Assembly (NCBI RefSeq): GCF_030283205.1
Contig: NZ_JASNWF010000019.1
Coordinates: forward strand, 1-64,000
Source of the DNA: Actinomadura opuntiae
Lineage (GTDB): Bacteria; Actinomycetota; Actinomycetes; Streptosporangiales; Streptosporangiaceae
DNA: 64,000 nt
Direction of reading: 5' to 3'
Both the position numbers and the translations under genes were made by a program. Below, one piece after another: positions 37,433-45,784 of the stretch (its first letter is position 1; the number at the start of each line of letters is the position of its first letter). The notes beneath the pieces are model-generated. The model searched no databases and had not been told where the DNA came from. It worked only from the letters and a program-made list of their open reading frames with translations.

Positions 37433-38239
37433 GTGGACTGGAGCAGGTACTGGCGGGCGGCCGACCGTCCGCTGGAGGCGATGCACGCGCACTTCGAGCG
37501 GCACGTCTACCACCGGCACAGCCACGACACGTACTCGTTCGGCGTCACCGAGGACGGCTACCAGGCGTTCAGGTGCCGGGGCGGCGCGCACACGAGCGCG
37601 GCCGGGATGGTCATCGCGTTCAACCCCGACGATCCGCACGACGGCCACGCTGCGGACGATCTGGGTTTCACCTACCGCATCGTGCACATCGGGCCGGAGC
37701 TGGTGTCGGAGGTGCTGGCCGACATCGCGGGAAGTCCGGCCGGGCCGCCGCTGTTCGACGCCCCGGTGGTCGGCGATCCCGTCCTCGCGCGGAACCTGCG
37801 GGCGCTGCACGCGGCGCTGCTCGGCGGTGCCCCGGCGCTGCGGCGCGACGAGCTGCTCACCGCGACGGTCGGGGCGATGGTGAACCGGGCCGCGTCCGAT
37901 CGGCTCCGCGTCGGGCCGTCGTCGGGTGCGGCCGCCCGCGCCCGGCGCCGTCTGGAGGGGTCCTACCTGGACGACGTGGGCGCGGACGAGCTGGCGGAGG
38001 CGGCGGGGTGCAGCCGGTTCGCGCTGTACCGGTCGTTCCGGCGGGCGTACGGGATGGCGCCGAGCGACTACCAGCGGCAGCTGCGGCTGCGCGCGGCGCG
38101 GCGGCGGCTGGCGCGCGGCGAGCCGATCGGGGACGTCGCGGCGGCGACCGGGTTCGCCGACCAGAGCCATCTGACGCGGTGGTTCGTCCGCTGCTACGGG
38201 ATGACGCCGGGGAAGTATCGGGCTGCTTGCGCAGGTTGA
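37433..38239 (+). CDS. AraC-family transcriptional regulator
   Basis: 268 residues from GTG 37433; an upstream GTG at 37394 is possible, since GGAG is only 2 nt before the chosen start. The N-terminal cupin-like sensing domain has HVYHRHSHDTYSFGVTEDG and a typical PDDPHDGHA segment. The C-terminal double helix-turn-helix is clear: DELAEAAGCSRFALYRSFRRAYG, then DVAAATGFADQSHLTRWFVR and GMTPGKYR. The 84-nt divergent gap with the DUF2000 gene is a likely binding region. The effector is unknown. Confidence 0.9.
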   Translation: MDWSRYWRAADRPLEAMHAHFERHVYHRHSHDTYSFGVTEDGYQAFRCRGGAHTSAAGMVIAFNPDDPHDGHAADDLGFTYRIVHIGPELVSEVLADIAGSPAGPPLFDAPVVGDPVLARNLRALHAALLGGAPALRRDELLTATVGAMVNRAASDRLRVGPSSGAAARARRRLEGSYLDDVGADELAEAAGCSRFALYRSFRRAYGMAPSDYQRQLRLRAARRRLARGEPIGDVAAATGFADQSHLTRWFVRCYGMTPGKYRAACAG

Positions 38240-38245
38240 GGCAGA

Positions 38246-39253
38246 ATGCCGCTCATGATGCGGGCGAGCGGGGCGATGTTCGGGCTGGCGTACGGCGACT
38301 CCCTGGGGGCGCCGACCGAGTTCCTGGACATGGAGCAGATCCGGCGGCGGTTCGGTGAGCACGGGCCGACACAGCTGAACGGCGATCCCGCGCTCGTCAC
38401 CGACGATACGCAGATGGCGATCGCGGTCGGCCTCGCCCTCCTGGACGCCCTGGCGAACCCTCCGCTCACTCCGGACCTGGTCACGCCGATGTGGCGGCGG
38501 AGGTTCGTGGACTGGCTGAACAGCCCGGACAACAACCGGGCGCCCGGGAACACGTGCCTGCGAGCGTGCGGGGGCCTGGCCGCCGGGAAGCCGTGGGTGG
38601 AGGCGACCGTGGCGGGCTCGAAGGGCTGCGGCGCGAACATGCGGGTGGCGCCGGTCGGCTTGGCGCCGGGCCTGTCGGACGAGACGCGCGCCGGCGCGTC
38701 GCAGTTGCAGGCGGCGTTGACGCACGGGCATCCGACCGGGCTGGCGGCGAGCGAGCTGACGGCGTTCGCCGTCCGATGGCTGGCCGACGGCATGGCGCCC
38801 GGCGACCTGTCCACCGCGCTGCGCGCCCGCTGCCACGAGCAGCGGGCCGTCTACCACGAGCGATGGCTCGGCACGCTGTGGCGGCAGCCCGGCATGGACG
38901 CGCCGGAGACGTTCATCGCGCGCGGCTGGGACGAGTGCCTGGAGGTCCTCGACCGGCTGGACGAGGCCGTCGCGCGGGGCGACCGCGCGTCCGACCCGTG
39001 CGCGATCACCGGTGCGGGCTGGTGCGCGGAGGAGGCCCTCGCCACGGGGCTGCTGTGCTTCCTGCTGTTCCCGGACGAGCCCGTCGAGGCGATCTGGCGC
39101 GGCGCCGCCAGTTCCGGCGACTCCGACTCGATCGCGTGCCTGGCGGGCGCGTTCGCGGGCGCGCATCTCGGCATGGACGCCTGGCCGCGGGAGTGGGCCG
39201 GGCGGATCGAGTACGCGGCCGAGCTGACCAGGATCGGGAGCGCCTGGGACTGA
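38246..39253 (+). CDS. ADP-ribosylglycohydrolase family protein
   Basis: 335 residues. Dinuclear-Mg ADP-ribosylglycohydrolase (ARH/DraG-type) signature: GAMFGLAYGDSLGAPTEF near the start, the metal motif VTDDTQMAIA, and the second metal motif GDSDSIACLAGAFAGAHLG near residue 295. Family members remove ADP-ribose from proteins or other targets. It follows the AraC gene by 6 nt and is probably co-transcribed. The start could also be one of the Met codons 3-4 residues in. Confidence 0.88.
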   Translation: MPLMMRASGAMFGLAYGDSLGAPTEFLDMEQIRRRFGEHGPTQLNGDPALVTDDTQMAIAVGLALLDALANPPLTPDLVTPMWRRRFVDWLNSPDNNRAPGNTCLRACGGLAAGKPWVEATVAGSKGCGANMRVAPVGLAPGLSDETRAGASQLQAALTHGHPTGLAASELTAFAVRWLADGMAPGDLSTALRARCHEQRAVYHERWLGTLWRQPGMDAPETFIARGWDECLEVLDRLDEAVARGDRASDPCAITGAGWCAEEALATGLLCFLLFPDEPVEAIWRGAASSGDSDSIACLAGAFAGAHLGMDAWPREWAGRIEYAAELTRIGSAWD

Positions 39254-39303
39254 CGTCCGGACGGCCGTGCGGAACCACCTCGCAGAAGAGGGTTGACCCT
39301 GCA

Positions 39304-39338
39304 TAGCTCGTAAGCTAATGTTCTTAGCTATAGAGCTA
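39304..39338. promoter_or_regulatory. 35-bp nested palindrome, operator-like
   Basis: Outer arms TAGCTC (39,304-39,309) / GAGCTA (39,333-39,338) and inner arms AGCTAA (39,313-39,318) / TTAGCT (39,324-39,329), with mismatched 3-nt spacers and a TGTTC centre. Twelve of 15 arm positions pair. It gives four AGCT cores spaced 8, 13 and 8 nt, in an AT-rich island 22 nt before the hydrolase start. Likely a repressor site; no regulator is adjacent on that side. Confidence 0.65.
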
Positions 39339-39359
39339 CACCGAATTACGGAGCACGCG

Positions 39360-40160
39360 ATGAGCGACCAGACGCAGTACCTCGACCTCCCCGGCGGGCG
39401 CCTCGCCTACGACGACAGCGGCGAGGGGCCGCTCATCGTGTGCCTGCCGTCCATGCTCGACCTGCGCTCGCAGTTGCGGTTCCTCAGGCCGCGGCTGCTC
39501 GAGGCCGGATACCGGGTCGTCACCGTCGACCAGCGCGGGATGGGCGACAGCAGCGCCGACTGGCCCGAGTACGGCAGCACGCCCCTCGCCCACGACCTGA
39601 TGGCCCTGCTGCGGCACCTGGACGCCGGCCCGGCGCTGGTCTACGGCTGCTCGAACGGGGCAGCGGCCGCCGTCTACGCCGCCGCCGAGGCGCCCGAGCT
39701 GATCAGGGGCCTGGTGCTGGCGGCGCCGTTCGTCCGCGACGGGAAGGCGGGCCTCGCGCAGAAGCTCACCATGGGCCTGTTCCGGATCCCCGGCCTGGCG
39801 GTGCCGCTGTACCTGTCGTACTACCCCAAGTGGGAGCCCAAGCGCCCGGCCGACTTCGACGAGCACAAGGCGCTGCTGAAGGCCAACCTCAAGGAGCACG
39901 GGGGCGGCAAGGTCATCGCGTCCTACATGGGCATGTCGCACGCCGAGGCCGAGGCGCGGCTGGACAGGGTCACCGCGCCCGTCCTGGTCATCATGGGCAC
40001 CGGCGACATCGACTGGCCCGACCCGGCCGCCGAGGCCGAGTGGGTCGCCGGACGCCTGGACGGCAAGCTCGTCATGCTGGACGGCGCCGGGCACCACCCG
40101 CACGTGGAGTACCCCGCCGAGATCGCCGAGGCCGTCCGCACCTTCGACGCGGGCCTCTAG
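39360..40160 (+). CDS. alpha/beta hydrolase
   Basis: 266 residues from ATG 39360 (GGAG upstream). Alpha/beta hydrolase fold: LPSMLDLRSQLRFL, VVTVDQRGMGDSS, nucleophile elbow VYGCSNGAAA, Asp in GTGDIDWPDP and His in DGAGHHPHVE. The substrate is unknown. It has the oxyanion-loop pattern of haloperoxidase/esterase-like hydrolases rather than lipases. The nested palindrome directly upstream suggests tight regulation. The stop overlaps the convergent PPOX gene by 4 nt (CTAG). Confidence 0.85.
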   Translation: MSDQTQYLDLPGGRLAYDDSGEGPLIVCLPSMLDLRSQLRFLRPRLLEAGYRVVTVDQRGMGDSSADWPEYGSTPLAHDLMALLRHLDAGPALVYGCSNGAAAAVYAAAEAPELIRGLVLAAPFVRDGKAGLAQKLTMGLFRIPGLAVPLYLSYYPKWEPKRPADFDEHKALLKANLKEHGGGKVIASYMGMSHAEAEARLDRVTAPVLVIMGTGDIDWPDPAAEAEWVAGRLDGKLVMLDGAGHHPHVEYPAEIAEAVRTFDAGL

Positions 40161-40579
40161 GGGACGGCGGCCCAGCCCGTCCAGGCGTCGATGGTGACCG
40201 CGATGACCGGCCCCTCGGGCGGCCGGTCCCGGTACTGGGCGTAGCGGCCGGCGAGGAGCCGGACGGGCTCGGCGCGGCGCGCGTCGTCCTCGACCACGGC
40301 GGCGTGGCCGTCGACGCGGACCCACCACAGCCGGTCCCAGTCGTCCTCGTAGTGGTCGGCGAGCAGCGCGACGCGCGGGTTGGCGCGGATGTTGGCCAGC
40401 CGGCGCAGGTCCCGGGTGCTCTTCGGCTTGTGGTCGACGGCGGTGTAGACCGACCCGCGGTGCACGGCGAAGGTGACGGGGACCAGGTGCGGGCGGCCGT
40501 CCTCCCCCACGGTCGCGAGCCGCGCGACGGGGACGCTCGCGAGCAGCCGGCGCGCGTCGTCCGGCGAAAGCCTGGGCAT
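40157..40579 (-). CDS. PPOX-class flavin/F420-dependent oxidoreductase
   Basis: 140 residues. Split-barrel fold of the pyridoxamine-phosphate-oxidase-like family: DDARRLLASVPVARLATVGEDGRPHLVPVTF, then VDHKPKSTRDLRRLANIRANPRVALLADHY, and C-terminal VIAVTIDAWTGWAA. The KSTRDLRRLANI segment is typical of the Rv0121-like F420-binding group. The substrate is unknown. A convergent 4-nt overlap with the hydrolase gene is present. Confidence 0.85.
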   Translation of the reverse strand: MPRLSPDDARRLLASVPVARLATVGEDGRPHLVPVTFAVHRGSVYTAVDHKPKSTRDLRRLANIRANPRVALLADHYEDDWDRLWWVRVDGHAAVVEDDARRAEPVRLLAGRYAQYRDRPPEGPVIAVTIDAWTGWAAVP

Positions 40580-40689
40580 GGGCGGCAGCCTGCCACGGCG
40601 CGGCGGCGGATCCCAGCCTCCCCGCGCGGGCGAGGCGGATCGCCTCGGCGCCGCCGCCTTCCGGCCGGCGCCGCGCCCGGCCCGCCGCG

Positions 40690-41493
40690 TCAGTCCTTGA
40701 AGTCGGGCGGGCGGTTCTGCTTGCGCGCCGCGATGGCCTCGTCGAAGTTCTGCGTGGTGAGCCGGACGTACAGCTGCCCGAGGCCCTCCTGGCCCATGTG
40801 CGCGTCGAGGCTCGACGCGTCCAGCCCGGACCACAGCGACCGCTTGGTCAGCTCGACGCCGGGACGGCTGAACGCGGCGATCCGCTCGGCGAGGTCGTAG
40901 CAGGCGTCGAGCAGCTTGTCGCCGGGGACGGTGCGGGAGACCAGGCCGATCCGCTCGGCCTCGGCGGCGTCGACGTCCCGGCCCGACAGCATGATCTCGA
41001 ACGCGCGGGACGCGCCGATCGCGCGCGGCAGCAGGTAGCTGAGGCCGAGCTCGCTCGCGGTCAGCCCGTTGTTGATCCCGGCGGCGCGGAACAGCGCGGT
41101 CTCGGCGGCGAGCCGGATGTCGGCGGCCAGGCCGAGGCACATCCCGCCGCCGATCGCCGGCCCGTTGATCGCCGCGATCACCGGCTGGTGGACGCGGCGC
41201 ATCGCCCGGACGACGTCGTCCAGCAGCTCCATCGAGCGCAGCGCGATCGTCGACAGCGTCAGCCCGTCGATGCCGGGGGGCGCGCCGGCCGACTCCAGGT
41301 CGGCGCCGGAGCAGAAGCCGCGCCCGGCGCCGGTGATGACGACGGCGCGGGTGTCGTTGTCGCGGCTCACCTCTTCGAGGGCCTCGCGGAAGGGCACCAT
41401 GACGTCGAACGCCATCGCGTTCATCCGCTCGGGCCGGTTGAGGGTGATGAGCGTGACGTGCGGGCGCGGCTTGTCGATCAGGACGAAGGGCAA
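40690..41493 (-). CDS. enoyl-CoA hydratase/isomerase family protein
   Basis: 267 residues. Crotonase fold: LITLNRPERMNAM, AVVITGAGRGFCSGADL (first oxyanion segment), AINGPAIGGGMCLGLAADIRLA (second), and GLTASELGLSYLLPRAIG. The first of the two usual catalytic Glu positions (GGGCEL in hydratases) reads MCLG here, while an acidic residue is kept at the second region, as in many actinobacterial paralogues. So hydratase activity is not assured. A palindromic site lies 18 nt upstream of the start. Confidence 0.88.
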   Translation of the reverse strand: MPFVLIDKPRPHVTLITLNRPERMNAMAFDVMVPFREALEEVSRDNDTRAVVITGAGRGFCSGADLESAGAPPGIDGLTLSTIALRSMELLDDVVRAMRRVHQPVIAAINGPAIGGGMCLGLAADIRLAAETALFRAAGINNGLTASELGLSYLLPRAIGASRAFEIMLSGRDVDAAEAERIGLVSRTVPGDKLLDACYDLAERIAAFSRPGVELTKRSLWSGLDASSLDAHMGQEGLGQLYVRLTTQNFDEAIAARKQNRPPDFKD

Positions 41494-41510
41494 GATGACC
41501 TCCCGGGTGG

Positions 41511-41526
41511 CCTAGCAAGCGCTAGG
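41511..41526. promoter_or_regulatory. palindrome CCTAGCAAGCGCTAGG, operator-like
   Basis: Arms CCTAGC and GCTAGG around AAGC, positioned 18 nt upstream of the enoyl-CoA hydratase start and abutting the stop of the aldolase gene. Placement in the hydratase promoter fits a TetR-type acyl-CoA-responsive repressor site. Confidence 0.5.
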
Positions 41527-42171
41527 TTACACAGGCGGGAACTCCGGGGGCGCGAGGCCCCGCTCGACCACCTTCGCCAGCTCCTCGTCGGTCAGGATGC
41601 GCGGCTCGCCGACCATCTTGGCCCGCACGTAGACGCCGCACAGCCACTCCAGCAGCCGCGCGTTCTCGAACGCCTCGTCCAGGTCGCGGCCGATCGTGAC
41701 GCCGCCGTGGTTGGCCATCAGCGCGGCGCGCTTGCCGCCCTCCATCGCGACCCGGACGTTCTCGGCCAGCTCCGGCGTCCCGTACGTGGCGTATTCGGCG
41801 ACCTTCACCACGCCGCCCAGCAGCAGCGTGTTGTAGTGGATCGGCGGCAGCTCGGTCATGGTCGTCGCCACGACCGCACCGTACGTCGAATGCGTGTGGA
41901 CGACCGCCGCCGCGGGCGTCTCGCGGTACAGCGCGAGGTGCATCGGCGTCTCCGACGACGGGGCGCGGTCGCCCTCGACGAGCCGGGCGTCCAGGTTCAC
42001 GACCGGGCAGTCCTCCGGCCGCATCCGGTCGAGCATCATCCCGCCCGGCGTCACCGCGACCAGGTCCCCCGACCGGACGCTGACGTTGCCGGACGCGCCG
42101 GTCACCAGTCCCGTCCCGGCCAGCCTGCGGCCGACCGCGCACAGCGCGCGCCGCTCGTCCTCCAGCAACAT
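41527..42171 (-). CDS. class II aldolase (fuculose-phosphate aldolase-like)
   Basis: 214 residues from ATG 42171 (AGAGGG upstream). Zn-dependent class II aldolase/adducin fold: GLVTGASGNVSVRSGD, VTPGGMMLDRM, metal ligands in VVHTHSTYG and a further His in LMANHGGVTIG. Such enzymes cleave sugar phosphates into dihydroxyacetone phosphate and an aldehyde. It is divergent from a PfkB-type sugar kinase, so the two probably form a sugar phosphorylation and cleavage pair. The sugar is unknown. Confidence 0.88.
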   Translation of the reverse strand: MLLEDERRALCAVGRRLAGTGLVTGASGNVSVRSGDLVAVTPGGMMLDRMRPEDCPVVNLDARLVEGDRAPSSETPMHLALYRETPAAAVVHTHSTYGAVVATTMTELPPIHYNTLLLGGVVKVAEYATYGTPELAENVRVAMEGGKRAALMANHGGVTIGRDLDEAFENARLLEWLCGVYVRAKMVGEPRILTDEELAKVVERGLAPPEFPPV

Positions 42172-42243
42172 GCGAATCCCTCTCACGTTCTAGGCCCTGC
42201 CCGTCGTACGCTACGGCCCTGACGATCACGAGGGAGACCCGGC

Positions 42244-43161
42244 ATGGCAACAGTGGTCACGGTCGGAGCGCACATCCTGGACGTGCTGGCCCGGCCCGTC
42301 GACGGCATTCCGGACGGCCAGGACACCGTGGTCGTCGACCAGATCAGGGTGACCGCCGCCGGCGCCGCCGCCGGGACCGCCGTCGCACTCGCCCGGCTCG
42401 GCGACCGGGTCGTCTCGGTCGGCGCGGTCGGCGACGACGACCTCGGCGACCTGCTCGTCACGATCATGACCCGGAACGGGGTGGACGTGACCGGGCTCGT
42501 CCGCCGCACCGCCGAGCAGACCAGCGCGTCGATCCTGCCGATCCGCCCGGACGGAGGCCGGCCGAGCTTCCACGTCCCCGGCGCGAACCTCACCCTCACC
42601 GCGCACGCGGTCGAGCCCGGCCTGCTCGCCGCCGCGAACGCCGTGCACCTCGGCGGCCCGGACGTCACGTTCGGGCTGAACGACCCGGACTTCTTCGCCG
42701 CGCTCGACGCGGCCCGCGCGTCCGGCACGGTCGTCACGATGGACCTGCTGTCCAACATGCCCGACCTGGTCCGGGGCGCCGCCGCGTTCCTGCCCCACGT
42801 CGACCACTTCCTGCCCAACGAGGAGCAGGCCGCGGCGATGACGGGCGAGGACGACCCCGAGAAGGCCGCCCGCGCCCTGCTCGCCCAGGGGCCCGCCACG
42901 GTCGTCGTCACGCTCGGCGGGGAGGGCAGCCTCGTCGCCACCGCCGGCGGCGTGCACCGGCTGCCCGCCCTGCCGGTCGAGGTCGTCGACACCACCGGCT
43001 GCGGCGACGCGTACTGCGCAGGGTTCATCACCGCCCTCGGCCGGGGCGAGGACGTCCTGGAGGCCGCCCGGTGGGGCACCGCCGCCGCCGCGACCGTCGC
43101 CCAGGGCCTCGGCTCCGACGCCGGCCTCACCGACCTCGACTCCGTCCTCGCGCTGCTTTGA
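42244..43161 (+). CDS. PfkB-family carbohydrate kinase
   Basis: 305 residues, ATG preceded by GAGGGAG. Ribokinase fold: VGAHILDVLARPVDGIP at the N-terminus, substrate-binding AAGTAVALARLGDRVVSVGAVGDDD, and the ATP/anion-hole motif VDTTGCGDAYCAGF with the catalytic Asp. It phosphorylates a sugar or related alcohol. Only 72 nt separate it from the divergent class II aldolase gene, pointing to shared control. Confidence 0.9.
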   Translation: MATVVTVGAHILDVLARPVDGIPDGQDTVVVDQIRVTAAGAAAGTAVALARLGDRVVSVGAVGDDDLGDLLVTIMTRNGVDVTGLVRRTAEQTSASILPIRPDGGRPSFHVPGANLTLTAHAVEPGLLAAANAVHLGGPDVTFGLNDPDFFAALDAARASGTVVTMDLLSNMPDLVRGAAAFLPHVDHFLPNEEQAAAMTGEDDPEKAARALLAQGPATVVVTLGGEGSLVATAGGVHRLPALPVEVVDTTGCGDAYCAGFITALGRGEDVLEAARWGTAAAATVAQGLGSDAGLTDLDSVLALL

Positions 43162-43163
43162 TT

Positions 43164-43215
43164 GCATTGCCCTCGGCGGTCGGGCGCTGGACGCCCTCCC
43201 TTCAACGGGCAATGC
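43164..43215. terminator. nested hairpin after the sugar kinase
   Basis: Outer arms GCATTGCCC (43,164-43,172) / GGGCAATGC (43,207-43,215) and inner arms GGGCG (43,182-43,186) / CGCCC (43,192-43,196). A second hairpin, CAAGTTC (43,264-43,270) / GAACTTG (43,281-43,287), follows. The region lies between convergent genes and probably terminates both. Confidence 0.55.
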
Positions 43216-43345
43216 GTGCGATCGCTGCATCGCTCCGGCTCGCCCAGGGGCTCGCTGCGCGATCAAGTTCTCGCAAGCTCGAACTTGGCTTCGCTCGCGA
43301 TCGCAGCGCTTGCGGTGGGAGCGTGGCCGGTGCACGGGCGGATGC

Positions 43346-44887
43346 TCAGCGGGCGTCCTGCCAGTAGGGGTCGCGGAGGAGGCGCTTGTAGAGCTTGCCG
43401 GTGGGGGTGCGCGGCATCGCGTCGACGAAGTCGATCGAGCGCGGGGCCTTGTAGCCGGCGAGCGAGGCGCGGACGTGCTCGATCAGCTCGCCGGCGAGCG
43501 CGTCGGACGGCTCGGCGCCGTCGGCGAGCTCGACGGCGGCCTTCACCTGCTCGCCGAACTCCTCGTCCGGGATGCCGAACACCGCCACGTCGCGGACGGC
43601 GGGATGGGTGATCAGCACGCCCTCGATCTCGGCCGGGTAGATGTTCACCCCGCCGCTGATGATCATGTCGATGACCCGGTCGGCGAGGAAGAGGTAGCCG
43701 TCCTCGTCCAGGTAGCCGGCGTCGCCGGTGGTGAACAGCCCGTTCGCGCGGTGCACCGAGCGGGTCTTCTCCTCGTCGCCCCAGTACTCCACGTCGTCGC
43801 CGCTGGCGTAGCGGAACCAGATCTGGCCGCGCTCCCCCGGCGCGGCGGGCTCGCCGTCCTCGCGCAGGATGTGCACCTCGGTGGTGGGCAGCGGGCGGCC
43901 GACGCTGCCGGGCCGCTCCAGCCACTCCGAGGCGGTGATGACGCTGTTCACCGACGCCTCGGTGGAGCCGTAGTACTCGTGGACGATCGGGCCGAACCAG
44001 TCGATCATCCGGCGCTTGACGTCCGGGGAGCAGGGCGCGGCGCCGTGCCAGACGACCTTCAGGCTGGAGCCGTCGAACGCCTTGCGGGCCGCCTCGTCCA
44101 CCCGCAGCAGCCGGACGAACTGGGTGGGCACCAGGTGCACGTTCGTGATCGCGTGCTCGTCGATGAGCCGCAGCGTCTCGGCGGCGTCGAAGCCCCGGCG
44201 CATCACCACCGACCGCCCGCCGAGCAGGAACACGTGCGACCACAGCCACTGCGCCGAGTGGTAGACGGGTCCGACGAGCAGGGTGCGGCCGTGCTCGGGG
44301 ATCTGCAGCACGCCCGCCATCAGGTCGCCGAGCAGCCTGGCGTTCTCGATCGGCCCGCCGGCGTCGGTGAGCTTGCGGGTGACGCCCTTGGGGCGGCCGG
44401 TCGTGCCGGAGGTGTAGAACATCGGCAGCCCGGTGGACGGGTCGGCGATCTCCTCCTCGGCGCCCGTCGCGAGGAACTCCTCGTACGGGGCGAACCCCTC
44501 GACCGGCTCGCCGAAGGCGATCCGCGCGGTCAGGCCGAGGTCGTCGGACGCCTCGCGCGCGACGTCCCCGAAGGCGTCCTCGGAGAACAGCACGCGGGCC
44601 TTGGCGTCCTGCAGGACGTAGCGCAGCTCGTCGGCGGTCCAGTGCCAGTTGACCAGGACGTAGCGCAGGCCGATGTGGCCGGCGGCGCACATCGCCTCGA
44701 AGAACTCGCGGCGGTTGCCGGAGTGGATCGCGATGACGTCGCCGGTGCCGAGCCCCAGGCCGCGCAGCGCGTTCGCCAGCCGGTCGGTCCTGGCGTCCAG
44801 CTCCCGCCAGGTGGTGGTGCCGCGCTCGTCGGTCAGCGCGGGCTCGTCCGGCCGGGCGTCGGCGTGCGGGCGGAGCAGTTCGGCCAT
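43346..44887 (-). CDS. acyl-CoA synthetase (FadD-type AMP-dependent ligase)
   Basis: 513 residues from ATG 44887, chosen because GAGG lies about 8 nt upstream; ATG 44899 lacks a ribosome site. Adenylate-forming motifs are complete: FYTSGTTGRPKG, YYGSTEA, FTTGDAGYLDEDGY, DRVIDMIISGGVNIYP, and the C-terminal lysine motif PRTPTGKLYKR. It activates a carboxylic acid as its CoA ester. No phosphopantetheine site is present and it is unrelated to the NRPS adenylation proteins. Direct repeats CTAGAAC lie just upstream. Confidence 0.9.
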   Translation of the reverse strand: MAELLRPHADARPDEPALTDERGTTTWRELDARTDRLANALRGLGLGTGDVIAIHSGNRREFFEAMCAAGHIGLRYVLVNWHWTADELRYVLQDAKARVLFSEDAFGDVAREASDDLGLTARIAFGEPVEGFAPYEEFLATGAEEEIADPSTGLPMFYTSGTTGRPKGVTRKLTDAGGPIENARLLGDLMAGVLQIPEHGRTLLVGPVYHSAQWLWSHVFLLGGRSVVMRRGFDAAETLRLIDEHAITNVHLVPTQFVRLLRVDEAARKAFDGSSLKVVWHGAAPCSPDVKRRMIDWFGPIVHEYYGSTEASVNSVITASEWLERPGSVGRPLPTTEVHILREDGEPAAPGERGQIWFRYASGDDVEYWGDEEKTRSVHRANGLFTTGDAGYLDEDGYLFLADRVIDMIISGGVNIYPAEIEGVLITHPAVRDVAVFGIPDEEFGEQVKAAVELADGAEPSDALAGELIEHVRASLAGYKAPRSIDFVDAMPRTPTGKLYKRLLRDPYWQDAR

Positions 44888-44914
44888 CGGTCGCCTCATG
44901 GAACGTGACAAATC

Positions 44915-44934
44915 CTAGAACGCGACTCTAGAAC
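44915..44934. promoter_or_regulatory. direct repeat CTAGAAC x2 upstream of acyl-CoA ligase
   Basis: CTAGAAC at 44,915-44,921 and 44,928-44,934, 13 nt apart, with TAGA/TCTA also pairing across the gap. It lies in the 77-nt gap between the acyl-CoA ligase and the ACT-domain gene, both leftward. Possible regulator site. Confidence 0.35.
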
Positions 44935-44964
44935 TACCTCGGCCGCGACACCAGGGGCCCCTCC

Positions 44965-45603
44965 TCAGGATGTCCGGACGACGTCGGTGGCCAGCACCGC
45001 CTCCGCCGCGTTCACCAGCTGCTCCAGCCGCAGCACCTCCGTCCGGTGGAAGGGCGGCGCCCCCGTCCGCGCGACGACGATCACGGCGCGGCCCGCCGAC
45101 AGCGGGCAGACCGCGTACTCGGTGCCGTCCGGCGCGGTGAAGGCGCGCGGCCGCAGCGGCGGCAGCACCGGCAGCTCGGTGCCCGCCATCCCGCCGACGC
45201 TGGCGTGCACCAGCACCGCGGTGTCCCGCTCCCCCACCTCGGCGAGCCCCGCCCAGTCGGCGCTGAGGATGCCCGGGACCGCGTCGGCCAGCGTCGCCGC
45301 GCCGCGCTCGGGCAGCGCCGCGATCTGGCCGATCACGGCGGCGTCCGGGAACGCGCCCTGCGGCTCGACGGTCGGCCAGACGCCGAGGATCTCGACGCCG
45401 GGCACCGAGCCGAGGCCGTCGCGCAGCCGCTCGACGCCCGCCCCCGCGGGCCACAGGACGGTGAAGTCGTCCAGCGCCCGCCCGTTGTCGCGTTCCAGCA
45501 CCGCCATCTGGACGACGTCGGCGCCCGCGGCGCCGAGCGTGCGCGCCACCTGTCCCAGCGAGCCCGGTCGGTCGGGCAGCCGGACACGGATCCTCAGCAA
45601 CAT
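44965..45603 (-). CDS. ACT-domain protein
   Basis: 212 residues from ATG 45603 with a strong GGGAGG. The N-terminal 75 residues form an ACT amino-acid-binding domain (LRIRVRLPDRPGSLGQVARTLGAAGADVVQM). The remainder is a GAF-like or unassigned domain (about 95-205) with no catalytic motif seen. Probably a small-molecule-responsive regulator. It is divergent from the grpE-like gene over 181 nt. Confidence 0.75.
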   Translation of the reverse strand: MLLRIRVRLPDRPGSLGQVARTLGAAGADVVQMAVLERDNGRALDDFTVLWPAGAGVERLRDGLGSVPGVEILGVWPTVEPQGAFPDAAVIGQIAALPERGAATLADAVPGILSADWAGLAEVGERDTAVLVHASVGGMAGTELPVLPPLRPRAFTAPDGTEYAVCPLSAGRAVIVVARTGAPPFHRTEVLRLEQLVNAAEAVLATDVVRTS

Positions 45604-45621
45604 CGCCACCTCCCTCTCCAT

Positions 45622-45648
45622 GCGTCGCGTCCAGCTTCGCCGCGACGC
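45622..45648. promoter_or_regulatory. 8-bp perfect hairpin in the divergent promoter region
   Basis: GCGTCGCG (45,622-45,629) and CGCGACGC (45,641-45,648) around an 11-nt loop, between the ACT-domain gene and the Hsp70/GTPase operon. It could be an operator for either side. No CIRCE or HAIR heat-shock element is visible here. Confidence 0.4.
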
Positions 45649-45784
45649 GTTTCCCACGTGTTACCCATCGGTGTCGACGCGAAGAAGTCGGTGCTGGAAT
45701 GGCGGGGAGGCGTCAAACTAGAGTCCAATGAAGGTCAACAGCAGACCTATCGCCTCTGCCCCCTCATCATTAAGGTGACTGCAC

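Noticed and set aside
43346..44887. The FadD-type ligase as the acyl supplier for the starter C domain
   Set aside because: It lies over 9 kb outside the cluster among catabolic genes, has no carrier protein, and its surroundings suggest a CoA ligase of general metabolism.
44915..44934. KstR-type site (TnnAACnnGTTnnA) before the acyl-CoA ligase
   Set aside because: TAGAACGCGACTCTA differs at several defined positions and is one base too long.
45604..45784. CIRCE or HAIR heat-shock element before the GrpE/Hsp70 operon
   Set aside because: Neither the TTAGCACTC-N9-GAGTGCTAA nor the CTTGAGT-N7-ACTCAAG pattern is present; only an unrelated 8-bp hairpin was found.
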